DNA of 64,000 nucleotides from Blastococcus aggregatus (GTDB taxonomy: Bacteria > Actinomycetota > Actinomycetes > Mycobacteriales > Geodermatophilaceae): assembly GCF_900221005.1 (NCBI RefSeq), contig NZ_OBQI01000006.1, positions 310,001 to 374,000 on the forward strand, written 5' to 3'. The notes beneath the pieces were generated by a model. It ran no database searches. It was not told where the DNA came from and saw only the letters and a list, made by a program, of their open reading frames with translations. Shown in pieces: positions 1 to 6,681 of this stretch; within the stretch, counting starts at the first letter, position 1; every line of letters starts with the position of its first letter. The translations under genes and the position numbers were made by a program.

Positions 1-889
1 TCTCGGTGTCCAGCGGCGCCGAGCCCTCGGGCGCGAGCCCGAGCTGCACCGCGCGGCTCACCCGCGCGTAGGAGCCCTGCGCCTCCGTCCACGGCCGCGC
101 CGGCCCGACGACGGCGCAGCGGCCGTCGAGCGAGCGCAGCAGGGCCGGCCGCGACCGGCCCTCCGCGTCGGGGACCAGCAGGACCATCAGCTCGCCCTCA
201 CCGGCCGGATCCTGGACGTCGTCGGTGGTGCGCAGCGTCCGCGGGTCCAGGGAGACCATGGCGCCGCGGACCCGCGCCTCCGGCAGCAGGACGGCGGTGA
301 GCGTGCGCGGCGGCGCCCAGTCCGCCCGCTCGGCGGCGGCGAGGAGCTGCTCCGCGGGCGCGCCGGTCAGGAGCAGGGTGGCCAGCCGCTCCAGGTACCG
401 CTGGCGGACCCGGCCCGTCGTCGCCAGCTCGTCGGCGTGGCCGGCCACGCTGGCGGCCGACAGCTGGTCGATGAAGGCGAACACCAGCTCGGCGAAGCGG
501 GCCAGCTGCTCCGCCGACAGCCCGGCGCGGACGGCGGTCGCGCTCATCTCCCGCCACGAGACGCGTGCCCCGACGCGGTAGGCGGCCTGCAGCGCGTCCA
601 TGGAGCGGCCGTCGCGCGCCTCGCCGCGGCCCAGCTCGTAGGCGGCGGCCAGCGCGGGGCGGATCGGGGTGCTGGGGTCGGCGCCGGTGCTCGCGGTGGC
701 CAGCTCGAGGAAGCCGCCGAGCGCCAGCTCCACGGCGCCGCCGATCTTCTGGCCCATCCGGCCCGAGAACGCGTCGGCGTAGCTGGGCACCTCGACGATG
801 ATCTCGGCGACGGTGTGCCCGGCGACCGACGGCAGCTCGTCGCGCATCGCCTGGGCGACCGCGGCCGGGATGGTGTTCGGCTCGCTCAT
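1..889 (-). CDS. PucR-type transcriptional regulator, C-terminus cut by window edge
   Basis: About 296 residues are visible, beginning MSEPNTIPAAVAQAMRDELP. The helical N-terminal region, with phrases such as DAFSGRMGQKI and ATTGRVRQRYLERL, resembles PucR/CdaR-type regulators, whose DNA-binding HTH lies at the C-terminus, here beyond the window. Two ATGs are adjacent (892 and 889). I chose 889 because it is better spaced from the AGGGAG ribosome site, but 892 is possible. The gene diverges from the ferredoxin reductase-desaturase pair, an arrangement in which such regulators usually control the neighbouring desaturase. A perfect palindrome at 904-918 lies directly upstream and overlaps its leader. 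Family call is from recognition of the protein, not a search; regulation of the neighbours is inferred. Confidence 0.72.
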   Translation of the reverse strand, partial: MSEPNTIPAAVAQAMRDELPSVAGHTVAEIIVEVPSYADAFSGRMGQKIGGAVELALGGFLELATASTGADPSTPIRPALAAAYELGRGEARDGRSMDALQAAYRVGARVSWREMSATAVRAGLSAEQLARFAELVFAFIDQLSAASVAGHADELATTGRVRQRYLERLATLLLTGAPAEQLLAAAERADWAPPRTLTAVLLPEARVRGAMVSLDPRTLRTTDDVQDPAGEGELMVLLVPDAEGRSRPALLRSLDGRCAVVGPARPWTEAQGSYARVSRAVQLGLAPEGSAPLDTE

Positions 890-903
890 CATCCCGCTCC
901 CTT

Positions 904-918
904 TGTTCGCAGCGAACA
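904..918. promoter_or_regulatory. Palindromic operator candidate between divergent genes
   Basis: TGTTCGC-A-GCGAACA is a perfect 7-1-7 inverted repeat, 15 bp upstream of the regulator start and about 67 bp upstream of the ferredoxin reductase. Its position suggests binding by the divergently encoded PucR-type protein (autoregulation, control of the desaturase operon). This is inference from symmetry and position. Confidence 0.5.
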
Positions 919-984
919 GAACGTACCGGTTGATTCACGTCCGGCACACAGGTAACTGACCGCTGGGTCGGACAACCTCAGTAC

Positions 985-2088
985 ATGACGACGACCGTTC
1001 CCCGCCCCGACTCGGTGCGGTCGCCCCTGGCCTCGCTGCGGAAGCGCGCCGTGCGGCTGGCCGAGCTGGTGACCACGCCCCTGCTGCCCGTCGACTACCT
1101 GGACCTGTTCGACCCGCTCCGCTCCGGCGCGGCGCTGCGCGGGCGGATCGAGGCCGTGCTGCACGAGACGCGCGACGCGGCCAGCATCGTCATCCGCCCC
1201 GGCCGGGACTGGCTGCCGCACCGCCCCGGCCAGTACGTGCGGATCGGCATCGACATCGACGGGGTCCGCCAGTGGCGGGCCTACTCGATCACCTCGGTGC
1301 TCGACCGCCCCGACGGTTGCTTCTCCATCACCGTCAAGGCGATCCCCGACGGAAAGGTGAGCAACCACCTCGTGCACCGGGTGACGCCCGGCACGATCGT
1401 GCAGCTCGACCAGGCCACCGGTGAGTTCTGCCTGCCCGAGCGGGCGCCGGAGAAGGCGCTGTTCGTCACCGCCGGCTCCGGCATCACGCCGGTCATGGGC
1501 ATCCTGCGCAACCACGCCGCCCAGCTCACCGACACGGTGCTCGTGCACTCGGCCCCCACCGCCGACGACGTCGTCTTCGGCGAGGAGCTGCGGCAGATGG
1601 CCGCCGAGGGGCGGATCCGGCTGATCGAGCAGCACACCGACAGCGCCGGCATGCTCGACGCCCGCTCCATCGCCGAGCTCGTTCCGGACCTGCACGAGCG
1701 CGCCACCTGGGCCTGCGGCCCGCTCGGCATGCTCGAGGCCCTCGAGGAGCACTGGGCGTCGGCCGGCATCGCCGACCGGCTCTACACCGAGCGATTCCGG
1801 CCCCGGATCCTCGTCACAGGCGAGGGCGGCACCGTCTCGTTCACGAAGAACGGCACCACCGTCGAGGCCGACGGCGCGACGCCGATCCTCGACGCCGCCG
1901 AGGAGGCCGGCGTCCTCATGCCCAGCGGGTGCCGCATGGGCATCTGCTTCGGCTGCGTCCTCCCCCTGCGCGAGGGCGCCGTGCGCGATCTGCGCAACGG
2001 CGAGATCACCACCGCCGCCCCCGGGGACGGCGTCCTCATCCAGACCTGCGTCAGCGCCGCCGCCGGCGCCTGCACCGTGGACCACTGA
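985..2088 (+). CDS. Ferredoxin reductase with C-terminal 2Fe-2S domain (desaturase electron donor)
   Basis: This 367-residue protein passes electrons from NAD(P)H through FAD to a plant-type 2Fe-2S centre and on to a partner oxygenase or desaturase. The FAD-binding motif RAYSIT lies near residue 93, the NAD(P)H-binding motif GSGITPVMGIL near 168, and the C-terminal ferredoxin domain has CRMGICFGC (near 317) plus a distal Cys in IQTCVS. Length and domain order match the reductase that partners the membrane desaturase in mycobacteria (DesA3/Rv3230c type). The desaturase follows after 52 bp, so the two are probably one operon. The physiological partner is inferred from adjacency. Confidence 0.9.
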   Translation: MTTTVPRPDSVRSPLASLRKRAVRLAELVTTPLLPVDYLDLFDPLRSGAALRGRIEAVLHETRDAASIVIRPGRDWLPHRPGQYVRIGIDIDGVRQWRAYSITSVLDRPDGCFSITVKAIPDGKVSNHLVHRVTPGTIVQLDQATGEFCLPERAPEKALFVTAGSGITPVMGILRNHAAQLTDTVLVHSAPTADDVVFGEELRQMAAEGRIRLIEQHTDSAGMLDARSIAELVPDLHERATWACGPLGMLEALEEHWASAGIADRLYTERFRPRILVTGEGGTVSFTKNGTTVEADGATPILDAAEEAGVLMPSGCRMGICFGCVLPLREGAVRDLRNGEITTAAPGDGVLIQTCVSAAAGACTVDH

Positions 2089-2140
2089 GCCGAGTCCAGC
2101 TCGCCGACCACTGACCGACCCACGAACCGAGGAGCCGGAC

Positions 2141-3346
2141 ATGACCGTCATCCAGAAGAAGATCGACGACAACCCGATCGCCCACCTCTCCGCCGAGGAC
2201 ATCGAGCTCATCGGCAAGGAGCTCGACACCATCCGCCAGGAGATCCGGGACAGCCTCGGCGAGGACGACGCCGCCTACATCCGCACCGTCATCGACGTGC
2301 AGCGCAAGCTCGAGCTGGGCAGCCGCGCCGTCCTGCTGGCCTCGATGTTTCCGCCGGCCTGGTTCGTCGGCACCGTCGGGCTCTCCCTGGCCAAGATCCT
2401 CGAGAACATGGAGATCGGGCACAACATCCTGCACGGCCAGTGGGACTGGATGCGCGACCCGAAGATCCACTCCACGACGTGGGAGTGGGACATGGCCAGC
2501 CCCGCCGCGCAGTGGAAGCACTCGCACAACGAGCTGCACCACACGTACACGAACGTGATCGGCAAGGACAACGACCTCGGCTACGGGATCATGCGGGTGG
2601 ACGAGGACCAGAAGTGGCACCCGCTCTACCTGGCCCAGCCGCTGTGGAACTTCGTCAACGCCTGCTTCTTCGAGTACGGCATCGCCGCCTACGACCTGGA
2701 GCTGGGCAAGAACCTGGCCACGAAGAAGCGCCGGCAGAACCCGGAGTTCCGGGCCGCCACCAAGCAGGTGCTCAAGAAGATCCGCAACCAGGCGACCAAG
2801 GACTACGTCCTGCACCCGGCGCTGTCGGGTCCCTCGTTCGTGCCCACCCTGGCCGCGAACTTCACCGCCAACGTGGTCCGCAACCTGTGGTCGCACTCGG
2901 TGATCATGTGCGGCCACTTCCCCGAGGGCGTGCAGACCTTCGAGAAGGCCTCGATCGAGGGCGAGACCCGTGGCGAGTGGTACCTCCGCCAGATGCTCGG
3001 CTCGGCCAACATCTCCGGCAGCAAGGCCATGCACATCCTGACCGGCAACCTGAGCCACCAGGTCGAGCACCACCTGTTCCCCGACCTGCCCAGCAACCGG
3101 TACGCCGAGATCGCACCGCGGGTGCAGGACATCTTCGACCGCTACGGCCTGACCTATCACTCGGCGCCGCTCTACAAGCAGGTCGCCAGCGCCTGGCACA
3201 AGGTCATCCGGCTCTCGCTGCCGAACGACTGGATGGCCGAGACGAAGCCCTCCAACCTGCCCTCCCAGCTGGGCAAGCTCTGGAAGATGACGACCGGTGG
3301 GCCGAAGGTCCGCCGCGCGATGCAGGCGCGCCCCGCCGCCGCCTGA
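2141..3346 (+). CDS. Membrane fatty acid (acyl-CoA) desaturase
   Basis: This 401-residue di-iron desaturase introduces a double bond into an acyl chain at the membrane. All three histidine clusters are present: HNILH near residue 93, HNELHH near 129 and HQVEHH near 306. Hydrophobic stretches lie between the first two. The order and spacing are those of the FA_desaturase family, closest in feel to actinobacterial DesA3-like stearoyl-CoA Delta9 desaturases; the exact regiospecificity cannot be read from the sequence. It is preceded by a ribosome site (GAGGAGCCGGAC) and the reductase gene, and followed by a strong hairpin. Probably used to tune membrane fluidity. Confidence 0.92.
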   Translation: MTVIQKKIDDNPIAHLSAEDIELIGKELDTIRQEIRDSLGEDDAAYIRTVIDVQRKLELGSRAVLLASMFPPAWFVGTVGLSLAKILENMEIGHNILHGQWDWMRDPKIHSTTWEWDMASPAAQWKHSHNELHHTYTNVIGKDNDLGYGIMRVDEDQKWHPLYLAQPLWNFVNACFFEYGIAAYDLELGKNLATKKRRQNPEFRAATKQVLKKIRNQATKDYVLHPALSGPSFVPTLAANFTANVVRNLWSHSVIMCGHFPEGVQTFEKASIEGETRGEWYLRQMLGSANISGSKAMHILTGNLSHQVEHHLFPDLPSNRYAEIAPRVQDIFDRYGLTYHSAPLYKQVASAWHKVIRLSLPNDWMAETKPSNLPSQLGKLWKMTTGGPKVRRAMQARPAAA

Positions 3347-3358
3347 CGCACATCCGCT

Positions 3359-3404
3359 GAACGCCAGAGGCCCAGAACCGCACCGGTTCTGGGCCTCTGG
3401 CGTT
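3359..3404. terminator. Bidirectional terminator hairpin
   Basis: A perfect stem of at least 20 bp (arms 3360-3379 and 3385-3404, loop GCACC) sits between the convergent desaturase and DUF2804 genes. There is no long U-run, as is usual in high-GC actinobacteria. Confidence 0.85.
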
Positions 3405-3417
3405 CACTGCTTCGGCC

Positions 3418-4395
3418 TCACCAGAGCTGGCGGGCCTCCTCGGCCCACCCCACGAGGCCGTCGACGCCCACCCGCTCGCCGTCCTCGGTCGTCGCCCAGC
3501 CGGTGAACTCCCCGAAGCACTGGTGGGTCTCCGAGGCGATGATCTTCATGTCGGTGGCCGCCGACCGCTCGTGGAACGGGTGCAGCGTGACGTCGACCGT
3601 CGCGCCGTGGATCCGCCAGGGGCGCATCCAGTCGGTGCGGTCGTAGTCCCAGCGGAGCTCCTCGCCGATCTTGTGCAGCCGGCCGTCGACCAGCACGCCG
3701 TTCTCGGTCGAGCCCGTGCCGTCGGTCCACGTCCCGCCGACGGTGAGCCCCCGCCCGCCGGGCGCGCTGCCGGCCGCCCAGTTCCACGTGATCGAGCGGG
3801 GCCACTTGCCGCGGCCGGAGTCCAGGACGGCGAACGACCCCTCGCCGACCGGCACCTCGACGCCGGCGATCAGCAGCTGCCCGATCACGGGGAGGGCGAC
3901 GTCCTTGACGGTGTACTGGAACCGCTTGGGGCTCCACGGCACGACGACGGCCAGCGCCTCGTGGCCCGGGTCGCGCTGCACGGTGAGGTCGAAATCGATG
4001 TCGGGCGCCCGGCCCTTGAGCGTCGTGGCCGCCGGCGTGCCGCCGAACTCGAAGGCGAGCGTCCTGCCGCGGCCGCTCGCTGTCCCGGTGCGCTCGGGCA
4101 GCACGACGCCCGTGGCCAGCGGCACGGTGTCGGCCCGCTCGATCTCCCGCCCGGTCGCGCGGTCGAGCACGTAGAGGCTGTACAGAGCGGCGTAGTCCAG
4201 CGAGGAGACGGTCACCCCGAGGACGTGCGTGGGGGTGACGATGCCCCAGTACTCCCACCGCTTGGCCCGCCCCCAGCCGCGCAGGTTGGCGCGGTGCAGC
4301 GGGGTGCGGCTCCAGCCCACCGCTGCCGGGTTCAACCGCCCGTCGGCCCCGCACAGGTCCACGGGGGCGGTGAGCTCGCGTTCGGTGGTGGGCAC
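3418..4395 (-). CDS. DUF2804 family protein
   Basis: A 325-residue soluble protein rich in Trp/Gly beta-type sequence (GRAKRWEYWGIV near residue 42, NWAAGSAPGG near 205, DRTDWMRPWRI near 250). I recognise it as the DUF2804 family, whose biochemical function is not established. Start is GTG at 4395. AGGCTA at 4402-4407 reads as a TAGCCT -10 box 6 nt upstream of it, so the transcript is probably leaderless. It is convergent with the desaturase and shares the hairpin at 3359-3404. No catalytic motif can be named. Confidence 0.75.
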   Translation of the reverse strand: MPTTERELTAPVDLCGADGRLNPAAVGWSRTPLHRANLRGWGRAKRWEYWGIVTPTHVLGVTVSSLDYAALYSLYVLDRATGREIERADTVPLATGVVLPERTGTASGRGRTLAFEFGGTPAATTLKGRAPDIDFDLTVQRDPGHEALAVVVPWSPKRFQYTVKDVALPVIGQLLIAGVEVPVGEGSFAVLDSGRGKWPRSITWNWAAGSAPGGRGLTVGGTWTDGTGSTENGVLVDGRLHKIGEELRWDYDRTDWMRPWRIHGATVDVTLHPFHERSAATDMKIIASETHQCFGEFTGWATTEDGERVGVDGLVGWAEEARQLW

Positions 4396-4427
4396 CGCGG
4401 CAGGCTAGCGGGCCGCCCGAGCGGCGA

Positions 4428-4443
4428 TGTTTCCCGTGGAACC
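4428..4443. other. Degenerate parS-like site
   Basis: TGTTTCCCGTGGAACC differs from the parS sites seen elsewhere in this window (TGTTCCACGTGGAACA) mainly by loss of the central A of CACGTG. It lies between the DUF2804 gene and the next one. Whether ParB binds it is uncertain. Confidence 0.35.
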
Positions 4444-4447
4444 GACG

Positions 4448-4867
4448 TCAGCGGACCGCCGGCGCACGGAGGTGCACGGAGTCCAGCCGGCGCCCGACGA
4501 CGGCGCCCGGCTGCCACACCTCCGCGTACCGGATCGTCTGCTCGACCTCCTGGTCCAGCAGGTCGTCGAACTCCAGGGCGCCGATCACGTCGGGCCCCAT
4601 GCCCGTGGTCACGAAGTGGTCGGTGAGGGCCAGACGGACGTCGTCGTAGGACAGGTCCAGGTCGCGCACCAGCGCCGTGGTGGTGGCCTTCCGGGAGCTC
4701 AGCCCGGAGAACGCCCGGCCGCAGCCGCAGCCGCCCGCGGGATCGCGCCGGTCGGTCGCGCAGACGAACCCCGCGAACACCAGCTCGCCCTCGACGGCGA
4801 AGCAGAAGTCCCCGCCCCGGTCGCCCTGACCCTCGCGGGTCGCAGTCAGCAGCTTCATGGCCGCCAC
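4448..4867 (-). CDS. Small conserved-looking protein of unknown function with a Cys cluster
   Basis: About 139 residues with a clear alpha/beta pattern (MKLLTATREGQGDRGGDFCF at the start). Cysteines occur in FVCATDRRD and GGCGCGRAF near residues 36-48, then a helical second half (DLSYDDVRLALTDHF). I do not recognise a named family. The start is unsure: GTG at 4867 gives the listed form, while ATG at 4858 (MKLLTATRE) is equally plausible. It ends beside the DUF2804 promoter, and its start lies about 40 bp from the edge of the dnaB-end island. The CxC pair could bind a metal, but nothing proves it. Confidence 0.65.
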   Translation of the reverse strand: MAAMKLLTATREGQGDRGGDFCFAVEGELVFAGFVCATDRRDPAGGCGCGRAFSGLSSRKATTTALVRDLDLSYDDVRLALTDHFVTTGMGPDVIGALEFDDLLDQEVEQTIRYAEVWQPGAVVGRRLDSVHLRAPAVR

Positions 4868-4908
4868 TGTGGCGAGTGAGTACGACAGTTCCCGCTGGTC
4901 CGGCTGCT

Positions 4909-4952
4909 AGTTGGCCATGTCCACGAAGCGGCTGTAGTGGCCCTGGAAGGCG
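4909..4952. repeat. Distal copy of dnaB 3' end (attachment site copy 1)
   Basis: Forty-four bases starting AGTTGGCCATGTCCACGAAG are identical to 6684-6727. Homology stops abruptly after GGAAGGCG. On the minus strand this copy still spells the dnaB C-terminus and ends in TAG, so it is probably the displaced original host end. Confidence 0.85.
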
Positions 4953-4959
4953 TCTTGCG

Positions 4960-5358
4960 TCAGTGCGACGACCAGTCAATGCCGATCACTCGAACCACCG
5001 CATGCTTGTCCCCCTGCCCGCCCCCCTGATATGCAGGATGAAACTCGTAGTCGACCCGCCCGGCCCCAGTGATCTCATAGTGGTACCGGCGTGACCAACC
5101 CCCACTTCCAGCATTGTGCTTGCCCTTGAGTGGCGTACACGTGCCGAGGAGAGGTGGCTGATCAGCGCGATTGGAAACATGATCCCAGAACTGCTGGGCG
5201 TTTTGCGTTCCCACACGCCGCACCAATTCCTGCCATTTAGCCAGGTGGCGCTTATGGATGAGCACCCGGAAGCGCGGCTGGGCATCCGGTCGCCCACCTG
5301 GCCGCTCGGTCGTCAGGTAGGGGTCGTACGCGCCGGCCTCCCTGACGCGAGGGGTCAC
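4960..5358 (-). CDS. Putative RelE/ParE-superfamily toxin
   Basis: A 132-residue basic protein. The C-terminal half (RRYHYEITGAGRVDYEF, then HAVVRVIGIDW) has the beta-strand pattern of the RelE/ParE fold, and the N-terminal half (LIHKRHLAKWQELVRRVG) reads as the two leading helices. It starts with GTG at 5358, sharing GTGA with the stop of the upstream antitoxin-like gene, so translation is coupled. Antitoxin first, toxin second, with overlap, is the classical order for a type II module. RelE-type toxins cleave mRNA on the ribosome and ParE-type toxins poison gyrase; which applies here cannot be decided. The family call is by pattern, not by search. Confidence 0.55.
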   Translation of the reverse strand: MTPRVREAGAYDPYLTTERPGGRPDAQPRFRVLIHKRHLAKWQELVRRVGTQNAQQFWDHVSNRADQPPLLGTCTPLKGKHNAGSGGWSRRYHYEITGAGRVDYEFHPAYQGGGQGDKHAVVRVIGIDWSSH

Positions 5359-5834
5359 TCTTCAGACGCTGGACGATGGACCTCTATAAAGTCATCGTCT
5401 CCAGCTCGTCCCTCAAGAATTTCGCGACTTACGGGATCCGAGAGTGTCGCCGCGGTCATCTGCCAAGCGTGCAAACACCCATCCAACTTTTCGGTGTTGC
5501 GGGCGGATGCTGCGCGGGCCAATTCCTGACCGTACTCCCGCCGCAGTTCATGGAGATCATCATCATCTAGGAATTCAGCCCACGCCAATCCACCGAAGTC
5601 CGTGGGCGCACGGTCCTCACGGGGACGACCCAAAGCAGTCTCAAGTGCCAAGTAATCAGTTATGAATCGTCGCATACTACTCAGAAAGGACAATTCTCCC
5701 TCGGGGAGCATCACCAAACTTGTGCCGTCGGTATCCCGCAGTCGAGCGGTCCCCGCCTTGGCCTCGTCCAGAAACTCACGCCGACCTGTTCCAGCTAGGT
5801 CGCTCGCTTGATACGTACGCTCTAGCAGCGCCAC
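5355..5834 (-). CDS. Putative Phd/YefM-like antitoxin
   Basis: A 159-residue acidic protein. The N-terminus (ERTYQASDLAGTGRREFLDE, then ARLRDTDGTSLVMLPEGEL) matches the Phd/YefM pattern, in which a short DNA-binding domain starts with a beta-strand and 'S-x-x-...-R-R-E-x-L' helix. The long C-terminal helices would wrap the toxin. GTG at 5834 is the start because AGGAGG (5841-5846) lies 6 nt upstream; an earlier GTG at 5867 lacks such a site. It overlaps the RelE-like gene by 4 nt. Antitoxins of this type usually repress their own promoter. At about 160 residues it is longer than classical Phd (about 70-90). Confidence 0.6.
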   Translation of the reverse strand: MALLERTYQASDLAGTGRREFLDEAKAGTARLRDTDGTSLVMLPEGELSFLSSMRRFITDYLALETALGRPREDRAPTDFGGLAWAEFLDDDDLHELRREYGQELARAASARNTEKLDGCLHAWQMTAATLSDPVSREILEGRAGDDDFIEVHRPASEE

Positions 5835-5914
5835 GTGCCACCTCCTGTCGTCCAGGATCATACCCACGATCCTGGCATGCGCACTATCGGCAGGCCTGGC
5901 GTCACTCTTGAGCG

Positions 5915-6559
5915 CTACCTGGGTGGCGCCTGCTCCAGCGTCATCCAGGCTCTGTTCACCTGGGCTTCGACCGAGCAGCCCTCCTGATGCGCCAGGCCGC
6001 TCATGATCTCCTCGGCTCGTTCGAGCAGCAGCCCGATGACCTGCTCGGGCTGCACGTGGTCCTCGACCACCTGTATGGCCGCCATGACCAGGTCAAGCAT
6101 GGCGGAGATGAGGAGGTGGGCCCCGGAGGTGCAGCGGGCGATGCAGGCGCGAAAGACAACCTCGCTCACCCGCAGGTCCTTGATCGCCAGGGCTCCGAGC
6201 AGAGCCTGAGCAGCCTGATGAATGGGATCGTCCGCTTCAGACGGCATTGTCAGCACGACCCCGAGAAGCTCCGAGACAACCGGCTCACCCGGGGCATCAA
6301 GACTCTCGGCCGCGCAGGCACCCAGACCTTCGATGACCGCGTGCGCGCTGCGCCCGACATAGTTGATCATCTCGTCGGGCTCCCCCACGTCCTCTGAGAC
6401 AGCCGTGTGCGCGTGGATGAACGCGATCAAGCAGGCGATCATGTCGGTCGGCATCTCCCGCGCAGCCTCCGCAACCAACGGGTCCAGGACCGCACTGCGG
6501 TTCACCTTGGCCGTTATGAGTGCCTGAGCGCTGCGGCGAACGTCCAAAGCGCTCGTCAA
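5915..6559 (-). CDS. Unrecognised mostly helical protein of the dnaB-end island
   Basis: A 214-residue, largely alpha-helical, acidic protein without signal peptide or clear membrane span (for example EVVFRACIARC near residue 132, LVMAAIQVVEDHVQPEQVI near 157). I recognise no family. Start is TTG at 6559 with AAGGGGG about 7 nt upstream; later starts are possible. It lies upstream of the antitoxin-toxin pair (81 bp between reading frames) in the same orientation and could belong to one transcript. It has lower GC than neighbouring core genes, in keeping with acquisition. It could be a third toxin-antitoxin component, a regulator or cargo; nothing in the sequence decides. Confidence 0.6.
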   Translation of the reverse strand: MTSALDVRRSAQALITAKVNRSAVLDPLVAEAAREMPTDMIACLIAFIHAHTAVSEDVGEPDEMINYVGRSAHAVIEGLGACAAESLDAPGEPVVSELLGVVLTMPSEADDPIHQAAQALLGALAIKDLRVSEVVFRACIARCTSGAHLLISAMLDLVMAAIQVVEDHVQPEQVIGLLLERAEEIMSGLAHQEGCSVEAQVNRAWMTLEQAPPR

Positions 6560-6681
6560 GAGCGGCCCCCTTGCAACGGCTCAGCCCACTGGTCGTCGCG
6601 GCGGGAAGGGCTCAGACCGCCGAACGCTGCATGTCGGTCGGCGAACGTGCCCTCCGTCCCATCCGCCAAACGCAACATCTG

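Noticed and set aside
198-947. Long Arg/Pro-rich open frame on the minus strand over the PucR-type gene
   Set aside because: Composition is that of an out-of-frame reading in high-GC DNA; the other minus-strand frame gives a normal protein.
3781-3796. GTTCCACGTGATCGAG as a parS site
   Set aside because: Only the left half matches; the right arm is lost, and it sits in conserved coding sequence.
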